DNA from: Closterium sp. Naga37s-1 | Lineage: Eukaryota > Streptophyta > Zygnematophyceae > Desmidiales > Closteriaceae | NCBI GenBank assembly: GCA_947471745.1 | Contig: CANJKZ010000142.1 | Span: forward strand, 2,965,501 to 3,029,500 | Direction of reading: 5' to 3' | Length of the DNA stretch: 64,000 nt | Shown here: positions 44,601 to 64,000 of the stretch, in pieces | How the letters are laid out: each line of letters begins with the position of its first letter | How positions within the stretch are numbered: the stretch's first letter is position 1 | The notes under the pieces: model-generated | What the model was told of the DNA's origin: nothing | The model's input: the letters and a program-made list of their open reading frames with translations, nothing else | The model's database searches: none | Position numbers and translations under genes: made by a program

Positions 44601-46773
44601 CTCGCACCACGTATGACGCTGCTGACTAGAGGCCGCGAGGGGCAAAGGGTTGGACATGGGAGGGTGTTGACTTTTGAGTCGACTCAAAAGTCACTCGCAC
44701 CACGTACGACGCTGCTGACTAGAGGCCGCGATGGGCAAAGAGTTGGAGATGGGAGGGTGGACGGGTGGGGTGGGAGATGGGATGGGGCGACGGACGGGGG
44801 GGGATGGGGAGAGAGAGGAGTGGCGAGGAGGGAAGTGGGGGAGGGGGGTTGCGAGGTGAGGGATTGAGGGGTTGAAAACAACAAGGATTTGAAGGCAGGA
44901 GTGGAACGGAATGATGAAGGGAAGTAGGAAAGTCGGTCATAGGGTAGGTGCTAGACAGGGAGAATGATGACTGGGAAGAGCGTACGGAGGAGAGGGAGGA
45001 GGAGGAGGAGGAGGAGGGGTGGGGAGTGAGGTGCAGAGCAGGGCAGAGCAGGACAGGGCAGAGCAGAGCAGGGCAGAGCAGGACAGGGCAGAGCAGAGCA
45101 GGGCAGAGCAGGACAGGGCAGAGCAGAGCAGGGCAGAGCAGGACAGGGCAGAGCAGAGCAGGGCAGAGCAGGACAGGGCAGAGCAGAGCAGGGCAGAGCA
45201 GGACAGGGCAGAGCAGAGCAGGGCAGAGCAGGACAGGGCAGAGCAGAGCAGGGCAGAGCAGGACAGGGCAGAGCAGCAGAGCAGGGCAGAGCAGGACAGG
45301 GCAGAGCAGAGCAGGGCAGAGCAGGACAGGGCAGAGCAGAGCAGGACAGGGCAGAGCAGAGCAGGGCAGAGCAGGACAGGGCAGAGCAGAGCAGGGCAGA
45401 GCAGGACAGGGCAGAGCAGAGCAGGGCAGAGCAGGACAGGGCAGAGCAGAGCAGGGCAGAGCAGGACAGGGCAGAGCAGAGCAGGGCAGAGCAGGACAGG
45501 GCAGAGCAGCGCAGGGCAGAGCAGGACAGGGCAGAGCAGAGCAGGGCAGAGCAGGACAGGGCAGAGCAGAGCAGGGCAGAGCAGGACAGGGCAGAGCAGA
45601 GCAGGGCAGAGCAGGACAGGGCAGAGCAGAGCAGGGCAGAGCAGGACAGGGCAGAGCAGGACAGGGCAGAGCAGAGCAGGGCAGAGCAGGACAGGGCAGA
45701 GCAGAGCAGGGCAGACCTTGGCATTGTCGATCCAGGGCTTGAGCTTGAGCCAGAGCGATCGCTGTGCGACAGCTGCAGAGACGTTGGATGGCAGCACGTA
45801 CACCACGTCACCCTCGTCTGACACCTGGGATACCAAGGCAGGACGGCAGGGAGGAAGGGCGGCAGGGAGAAAAACAGATCATTCAACATTGGAAGCCCAC
45901 CCTCCTGCCCACAGTTCCCCATCCATTCCCCAATCAATCCCCAGCCATTCCCCAAACTCCTGTTTACCTTCCCCTCTTTGCCTCTCCATCTTTCCCACAC
46001 ATACTCCCCCCCTTTCCACACAATCCCATGCCAACAGCCCACCCCCAACATACCTCCAGGAACCCTTCCGCGTCAGCCGCGAGTGCTTTGAGCGCCTTCT
46101 CCGCCTCGGTCACCTTCAGCCCGCTCGCCGCCGCCACGTCCCCCACCGTCACCCGCACGCCCTTCTCCCTCCCCCCCGCGCTGCTGCTGCTCCGCGCGCC
46201 AGCCCTCCCCGCCTGCTCCACGCCCTTGATCGCCCTGTCGCGCACGTCCGCGGGGAGAGAGTCCGTCTCCGCTGCCTTCCGCGGCTGGAAGAACGACGAG
46301 GGAAGAAAACTACTCCATCCCGTCCTTTCCTTTCTCTCCTGCCCGCCACCAGCACCCCCGCTGCCCCACGACGAGTTGCCTCCTCTGTCGTCTGACTGTG
46401 GTTCCTCCCCCGCTCCCCGCCCGCCCCACACGTCGTCTCTTCTCGTTATCCTGTCCCTCCCGGTAAGGTCACTCTCCCACGGCAGATTCGCATCGCGTCT
46501 ACTGCCGCCCAGGTCTATCCAGCCGTTGTCGTTTCTGCTGCCGTCGTCGCTCCGCCTGGGGGGCTCGTCTTGGCGCCATCTGCTCCCCCCTTGCCTGCCC
46601 GACGGGCCGCCGCGGCCTCCGCGCGCGCGCACGGTCACAGCGCGCCGAGCGACGTGCTGCTCGACGCGTGCAGGCGTGGAAAGGAGAGTGTGCGACCGGG
46701 AGCGCTGCTGTATGCGATCTAGGGCGGTGAGGCGACAACTTAAGAATGTGGGATTTGAGAGTGCGGCCTGCAC
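38102..46773 (-). CDS. Plastid-targeted membrane protein, Arabidopsis At5g03900-like (13 exons)
   Basis: Exons on the minus strand: 46773-46054, 45824-45717, 44625-44525, 44323-44219, 43701-43629, 43114-43049, 42577-42497, 41906-41841, 41149-41013, 40533-40447, 39837-39765, 39333-39190, 38233-38102. All are GT-AG with matching phases: 1893 nt, 630 aa. The N-terminus (RRAVTVRARGG) looks like a chloroplast transit peptide. Exon 1 ends in a helix-turn-helix-like KVTEAEKALKALAADAEGFL; exon 2 has DEGDVVYVLPSNV. Exon 3 encodes a membrane segment (FGTALLASILIVYTAISVLL). Conserved landmarks follow: FNPMDIFW-YWDPFYYQR, FVFGDGDPND, SRGGVVAAQEIAPYLDLP, LPVLQRFDGSPEVD, a second hydrophobic segment (GLGVVNVVGVVWLSSLL), FFAIPAVRYL and EDKVIYTT. 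These match the plant protein annotated as iron-sulfur cluster biosynthesis family (about 520 aa); that label is not proof of function. Introns carry broken copies of several exons. Confidence 0.93.
38308..38700 (-). repeat. Three extra partial copies of the last exon
   Basis: The last coding exon of the plastid-protein gene (38102-38233, ANAREQARSTVVSEDKV) is repeated upstream in its last intron. The copies lie at about 38308-38403 (nearly identical, including KVIYTTAKDVAEQ), 38473-38535 (truncated) and 38628-38698 (diverged, NARERASSTVLSD). Only the downstream copy runs on to a stop codon in the right place. The copies keep an acceptor-like CAG before TTGGC, so they might be spliced in. Confidence 0.8.
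38546..38580. repeat. G-run low-complexity tract
   Basis: Runs of 10-12 G separated by single A occur between the last-exon copies. Similar G tracts occur at 40830-40850. These are candidate G-quadruplex or slippage sites and likely assembly-error points. Confidence 0.6.
39064..39170 (-). repeat. Partial copy of exon 12 with a degenerate palindrome
   Basis: 39074-39118 repeats the 3' end of exon 12 (39190-39235, AQPNAQLRRK). The two are separated by GAGGCGCCTAGAATAAACTCAAAG, a damaged form of the TTTTGAGGCGCCTCAAAA palindrome. The donor has changed, so the copy is probably not used. Confidence 0.7.
39380..39460 (-). repeat. Partial copy of exon 12 (5' end)
   Basis: 39402-39457 repeats the 5' end of exon 12 (GYAAVFFAIPAVRYL) with its acceptor. 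The copy stops at a palindrome fragment, ACTTTTAGTTGACTCAA, at 39383-39399. It has no 3' splice partner and would add a truncated exon. Confidence 0.75.
39877..39966 (-). repeat. Broken exon 11 copy next to a perfect palindrome
   Basis: 39895-39966 is a near-identical second copy of exon 11 (39765-39837, REAGVEFVQLISSLMPWL). Its donor side is cut off exactly at TTTTGAGGCGCCTCAAAA (39877-39894), so there is no splice donor. The intact copy has CAG|GTAACC. Confidence 0.9.
40281..40400. repeat. Palindrome pair with duplicated flanks in intron 10
   Basis: TTTTGAGTCAACTCAAAA (40311-40328) and TTGAGTCGACTCAAAA (40335-40350) lie between two copies of TGGACTGAAACGAATTT (40281 and 40356). Weak CATTCTA-GC-GG copies lie further out. 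Confidence 0.85.
40884..40965 (-). repeat. Partial copy of exon 9
   Basis: This repeats the 3' part of exon 9 (KQRKQPSPALDLVQQTRFF) and keeps both an acceptor-like CAG and a GT donor. Inclusion after exon 9 would shift the frame. The junction toward exon 9 has GTTAGAGAATTCTCCAAAG, a palindrome of a different core. Confidence 0.85.
41452..41627 (+). repeat. (GT)n microsatellite
   Basis: About 175 bp of GT/TG repeat with GCGT interruptions lie in intron 8 of the minus-strand gene (CA on its sense strand). The open frames across it are trivial. Confidence 0.95.
41935..42116 (+). repeat. 7-bp ATGCACC minisatellite
   Basis: CCATGCA/CCATGCG units repeat about 25 times in intron 7. The 7-bp period opens all three frames (MHHAPCT-type peptides), so none is a gene. 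Confidence 0.95.
42331..42349 (+). repeat. Poly(A) and AAC-rich tract
   Basis: A run of A followed by (AAC)n and (AAAC)n ending near 42375. It could be the tail of a small retroposed sequence, but no body with direct repeats was found. Confidence 0.5.
42610..42690 (+). repeat. 12-bp TTCGATGTTGGG / TTGAAGTTGATG tandem repeat
   Basis: About six copies of a 12-bp unit in intron 6 of the minus-strand gene. Confidence 0.85.
43998..44218 (-). repeat. Degenerate palindromes and duplicated exon 4 border
   Basis: Several eroded palindrome halves occur (CAGTCGACTGAG, GAGTCGAATTAAGAG, GAGTCGACTCAGAG, GAATCGACCAGAAAG). The region 44052-44107 (ACAGAGGGAGGAGTCAGGAGC ... ATATCCATGG) is repeated at 44177-44234, where it includes the 3' end of exon 4. 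Confidence 0.7.
44600..44760 (-). repeat. Duplicated exon 3 start with a perfect palindrome
   Basis: 44600-44666, containing the start and acceptor of exon 3, is repeated at 44693-44760 with a few changes. TTTTGAGTCGACTCAAAA at 44672-44689 sits exactly between the copies. Confidence 0.9.
45033..45714 (+). repeat. 30-bp minisatellite, about 22 copies
   Basis: The unit GAGCAGAGCAGGGCAGAGCA + GGACAGGGCA has few variants (one GCGC change, one CAG insertion at 45270, one shortened unit at 45335). It occupies most of intron 2 of the minus-strand gene and begins within the 5' splice site (GTCTGCCCTGC) at 45716. It is open in all frames and is not coding. Confidence 0.97.
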
Positions 46774-48500
46774 AGGAAGCGGGCATAGCGAAGAGTGCAG
46801 GGAAGTGGAATAACGCGTGAGGGGCGATGAGAGAGAAAGAGAGAGAGGAGTGGGAGACCAGGAACGGGGACACTAGTTGCACGGAAGGGACGGGGGGTGG
46901 CGCCGAACGCACGAGGGGACGAGGCTAGGGCCGTGTGTGGCGGAAGGAAGAGCGGGAAGTATGTGGGGCAAGAGATCGACGATTGCAATGCTCGCATGAG
47001 GCTGGACCGCGGGTGCGAGAGAAAACTTGGAATTAGCGGATCTTAGTCGGAAAAGCGGTCTGGTATCAACGAGGATGCGGGGTGATGGAGAGGCAAGCGA
47101 CGCACCGACAGAACCGCACCACATGCGGCGCGTGCACGACGGGGTCATTGCGCGACAGAATGGAGGCGGGCGTGAAGGGGTGGGTGAGTGGGGAATGAGG
47201 GATACGGTGCGGGGGGTGAATTGGCGAGGTAGGGAGAGCATTACATCTAAAACGAGAGATTTACCTTCCGAGAATAGCAGCTAACAGCAGCACGCGGGGA
47301 GGGTGACAGGCGAGGAGCTTTAGTGGTGGAGCCGTGCACGGACAACACCAGGCTGAATTGCTGCCTCGACAATGCATTTTGAGCTGCCATGGCGCATGTA
47401 GGTTGGAATGTTCACGGGACTGGTGTTGTGGTGCATAAATCCGTTCAAAATGACTCCTAGAAAGCGGGACGGGGAACTCCTGGGGATTGCCGTGTGGGAT
47501 GAGTGGGAGTATTGGGGAGGGAGTGGTGCGACATGGTTGGCTGCTTGTAGGACACGCCACCTGGAGGGCTGTGGCCGACGCTGATTTGAAGAGGAATCAA
47601 TGGCTGATTGAGCCGATGCGAAGCTCTTCTCTGTTACAAAATTTAGCTGTACCAAGGTCCTTGCATTATTCGTTTACTTTTGCCACTCCTTCACTTTCCA
47701 AGTTCCTTCCATTATTCGTTTCCTTTTGCCACTCCACTTCACTCTAGTAATATATTAAATGGTATGTGAAACTTCAGCAGAGAAACATTTACAATACGAT
47801 TGTTAACTGATAAGGCACCAAATTCATGTATCTAATTAAATATTTTAAGAGAGATTTACTTTTTTATATTTAAGCTATAAAGAAGAACTTGCATGTTGCT
47901 GTCATCAGAAGTGACTGTCATGCCATGCAGAAGTGACATGATATGTTTAGAACTATCTATCAATAGAACCATTGGACAAAACCACTTGGGTATGGAGTTG
48001 TACAGAAACGCGAAACCTTGGTTTCCTATCCCAGAGGAAACAGACGAAGCAAGAGAACCCCCTTCACATATTCATGTGGTGTGCCCGTACACGGGCAGGA
48101 AACTGTAGTCTGACATGCTTGAGTGACTCCTCTCAGTACCCCAAGTCGGAACGACAGCCCCATCTTGCCAAAGAACAAATGACAAATTAGACAGAATAAT
48201 AGCCGCATGATTCGGGAAACCAAGTTCCCTTTTCTCTTTTCAGTTCCCTGACTCCAGAAAGCTCCAATCTCGTTTACCATTCTCAACGGAACGCAAATTG
48301 AGAGCCTCCACCATCCCAGCTTCCATCAGTAGAAATGCTGCCGTCGTTGTGCAGCACCACGGTCTCACTGCTGTTAGAAACAGCCTACCAACCGTCCACG
48401 ACTGTCACTCTCCTTACAAACCCGAAATTTCCACGGAACATCGTCATCAGAAAGAAGTGTTCTTTGGAGGTATAGAATGGGAGAAGTCATAACCGTCCTG
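46774..48500. other. Upstream region of the plastid-protein gene
   Basis: This holds the presumed 5' leader and promoter of the minus-strand gene. 47640-47745 has a small imperfect tandem duplication (TTATTCGTTTACTTTTGCCACTCC and a variant). AT-rich DNA at 47750-47890 is the only distinctly AT-rich stretch nearby. No conserved reading frame is recognised. Confidence 0.45.
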
Positions 48501-48756
48501 CCGCATGCTTCTTGCTGCGACAGCCCTCTGTGCCTCATTCTGATCGCAGCTACTAGACCGAGGGCTTCTGAGTTCGCGGTGTGGCCAGTCAGTAATTCGG
48601 AGGCATCTACTTTCCGACAGACGATTCACGCTCTGCGTCGTCGTGATTGTGGGTTGAACCCATGAAATTAGGACCACGCAGGTTATGAAGCAGCGCCGCT
48701 AGCACTCACCCGTTGTACAGACCGCGCCATGACTGGGTGTCGCATTCCTCGCTACG

Positions 48757-48981
48757 ATGCCCGAGGCAGCGATGAAGCACAGCCAGCAGCAGCAGCACCA
48801 GAAGCAGCGCCAACAACCGCAGCAACTATCCGCACTACGCGCCCAGCAACCAACACCGGCCCCTGTCGCGGCGACGACGCCGAATCTCGAGAAACAGTCC
48901 TGGTACGCCATGAATTCCACGCGAGCGGCGTTGGACCTGGACCGAGAGCATGGTGAAATCACGTTCCGTGGAGGACTCTAG
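48757..48981 (+). CDS. Small uncharacterised Q-rich open frame
   Basis: The frame has 74 codons. A Gln-rich stretch (KHSQQQQHQKQRQQPQQL) is followed by EKQSWYAMNSTRAALDLDRE. No family is recognised. It has no splice partner that I can place and lies between two well-supported divergent genes. The non-repetitive C-terminal half is the only reason to keep it. It may be a chance frame. Confidence 0.25.
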   Translation: MPEAAMKHSQQQQHQKQRQQPQQLSALRAQQPTPAPVAATTPNLEKQSWYAMNSTRAALDLDREHGEITFRGGL

Positions 48982-49022
48982 AGCTCTAGGGAGGTCTGCA
49001 CAGCTCTCGACCCCAGAAGTCC

Positions 49023-49080
49023 AGCCGTCAGGCGTCCAGCCGTCCAGCCGTCCAGCCGTCCAGCCGTCCAGCCGTCCAGA
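49023..49080 (+). repeat. 9-bp GTCCAGCCG repeat
   Basis: Six to seven tandem copies of GTCCAGCC(G/A) lie downstream of the small open frame and upstream of the 80-bp array. Confidence 0.85.
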
Positions 49081-49392
49081 AATTAGCCAAGTAGGCTTTT
49101 AGCTTGCGGATTTTCACGTGTAGTGGAAAGTCGCGACCCTGTACCCGTACAGGTGTATCGTAGCAATACTAGTCGCTCCTCGGAAACTCCCTTCTCCGGC
49201 TCCCAGCCGCGGTGTTTCCCACCGCGTGTGTGCTACGATATTCCGGGGCGACAACTCAACGGGTTTGAGCACGAGGATCTGATAAAGGGTTCGAAAGGTC
49301 GCAATCATGGGAGGATCTTGAAGTAGTTCTAGTACTAGTATCGGTACTGGCGCGAGCAGCGAAGCGTATGATCTTGACTGCCACACGTTGCA

Positions 49393-50005
49393 CGAATTTC
49401 GCAGGAGGCAGCACATGTGTTGTGTACCGCCACGAGTTTGGGTAGACTTTTGAGTCGACTCAAAAGTCAACTCGAATTTCGCAGGAGGCAGCACATGTGT
49501 TGTGTACCGCCACGAGTTTGGGTAGACTTTTGAGTCGACTCAAAAGTCAACTCGAATTTCGCAGGAGGCAGCACATGTGTTGTGTACCGCCACGAGTTTG
49601 GGTAGACTTTTGAGTCGACTCAAAAGTCAACTCGAATTTCGCAGGAGGCAGCACATGTGTTGTGTACCGCCACGAGTTTGGGTAGACTTTTGAGTCGACT
49701 CAAAAGTCAACTCGAATTTCGCAGGAGGCAGCACATGTGTTGTGTACCGCCACGAGTTTGGGTAGACTTTTGAGTCGACTCAAAAGTCAACTCGAATTTC
49801 GCAGGAGGCAGCACATGTGTTGTGTACCGCCACGAGTTTGGGTAGACTTTTGAGTCGACTCAAAAGTCAACTCGAATTTCGCAGGAGGCAGCACATGTGT
49901 TGTGTACCGCCACGAGTTTGGGTAGACTTTTGAGTCGACTCAAAAGTCAACTCGAATTTCGCAGGAGGCAGCACATGTGTTGTGTACCGCCACGAGTTTG
50001 GGTAG
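49393..50005. repeat. 80-bp tandem array: 8 host segments separated by 7 palindromes
   Basis: A 53-bp segment (starting CGAATTTCGCAGGAGG, ending GAGTTTGGGTAG) occurs eight times at exact 80-bp spacing. The first copy is at 49393 and the last ends at 50005. The seven 27-bp spacers each contain TTTTGAGTCGACTCAAAA (49448-49465 and then every 80 bp to 49928). The copies appear identical. The outer flanks lack the palindrome, so the array grew from one palindrome-plus-duplication event. A CRISPR reading is excluded because the palindromic spacers are identical and the genome is eukaryotic. Confidence 0.97.
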
Positions 50006-50462
50006 TGGTGGTAACACTGAGCGGCAAGTTCCCGCGAGCAAGGATCATGTCATCCCTAGGGGGAACGCCGGAATCGAGGTCGCCGTGGTCACACCAGGGG
50101 GAACGCAGGCTAACACCAGCAGAGACGGGTTCTTTTCCGCGGGAGAAAGGGAGGGGGAAGGGGGGCGTGGGGGGAACGGAATCTGCGTGGCGTTGGTCGG
50201 GTTGGCGCAAAAGACGCCGCGATCAGTTCAGTGCCATCATGCTCTTACAGAAGTGCCGGTGCTCCTTGTCGCGGTTGAGAGATGGAGCTCCATGCTCGTT
50301 CGTGCTTCGTCCATCTCTCTCCATCCTACAATGATTCCCATACTCTCTCCCCTCCCTTGTATGCCCGTCCCCATCCTCATTCTGGTCCCCCTTCCCCCTG
50401 TCCTCCCCCTTCCTTCCTCCCCCCTTCCCCTTCTCTCCCCGTCATGGCATGGATGGTCCCCT

Positions 50463-50655
50463 CTCAAGCGCACTGCTCCACGCTCGTCTCAGTCTCCTCC
50501 GGCAGTGCATGGCTCAGCGCAGCACGAACCAACCACCCCACGCTGCTGCAGCACCCCCACGCCTTTTGAGGCGCCACAAGAATCGGCTCAGTCTCCTCCG
50601 GCAGTGCTTGGCTCAGCGCAGCAAGAACCGTCCAGTCCACGCTGTTTCAGTGCCC
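50463..50655 (+). repeat. Duplicated leader segment around a palindrome half
   Basis: CTCAGTCTCCTCCGGCAGTG ... GCACGAACC (from 50489) is repeated from 50587 with small changes. CTTTTGAGGCGCC (50563-50575) sits at the junction. This lies in the probable 5' leader of the LRR gene. Confidence 0.85.
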
Positions 50656-50675
50656 CTCAGCCACGTGGAGCAAGG

Positions 50676-63888
<13,213 letters not shown>

Positions 63889-64000
63889 GTACGTCACACT
63901 CTTCCACTCCTCCTCCTCCCATGCTCTTTCCATCCATGCCCTTCCCCAGCCACCATTCACATTCACCATCGCGTCCTTTCCACCTCCGTGCATATTCATA

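Noticed and set aside
45019..46395. Long frames with repeating GQSRAGQSRT or CSALLCSALS peptides
   Set aside because: These translate a 30-bp minisatellite inside intron 2 of the minus-strand gene. The conserved exon chain runs on either side.
49393..50005. CRISPR-like regular array
   Set aside because: Both segments and spacers are identical in every unit, the spacer is a palindrome, and the genome is eukaryotic. It is a tandem duplication array.

Overview
This window is nuclear DNA from a plant-lineage eukaryote. It has spliceosomal GT-AG introns, a plastid-type protein gene, a plant-style leucine-rich-repeat (LRR) gene built from 72-nt exons, and LTR elements primed by initiator-tRNA-Met-like sites. 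Dense CT/GT microsatellites and GC-rich coding exons suggest a streptophyte green alga (a zygnematophyte such as Closterium would fit) or an early land plant. The species itself cannot be read from the sequence.

Positions 1-27,000 are a nest of transposable elements. There are short non-autonomous LTR elements (2635-4159, 5060-7318, 20914-22428), an LTR-plus-internal fragment (1-476) and a solo LTR (13771-13911). A decayed L1-type LINE (about 4509-12552) is split by one of the LTR elements. Two Harbinger-like MITEs follow (12563-13027, 13065-13661). A Ty1/copia element on the minus strand (14310-22764) has another LTR element inserted inside its right LTR. The rest is a gag remnant and LTR fragments. 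Target-site duplications (TSDs) are readable for most insertions, so their order can be partly reconstructed. No host gene is supported in this part.

Positions 27,327-36,653 (+) hold a six-exon gene for a predicted low-complexity protein of 2597 aa with coiled coils and a possible beta-trefoil-like segment. Positions 38,102-46,773 (-) hold a 13-exon gene for a plastid-targeted protein resembling Arabidopsis At5g03900; all exon phases agree and give 630 aa. Positions 50,676-63,888 (+), running off the window, hold an LRR protein gene with a signal peptide, an LRR N-cap exon and 17 exons that each encode one LRR.

The most unusual structure lies at 38-62 kb. Short perfect or near-perfect palindromes (core TTTTGAGTCGACTCAAAA or TTTTGAGGCGCCTCAAAA) repeatedly sit between tandem copies of the neighbouring 20-100 bp. 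The copies often include part of an exon, so the introns of both genes are littered with broken exon copies. One such unit has been amplified to eight identical 53-bp segments with seven palindromes (49393-50005) between the two genes.
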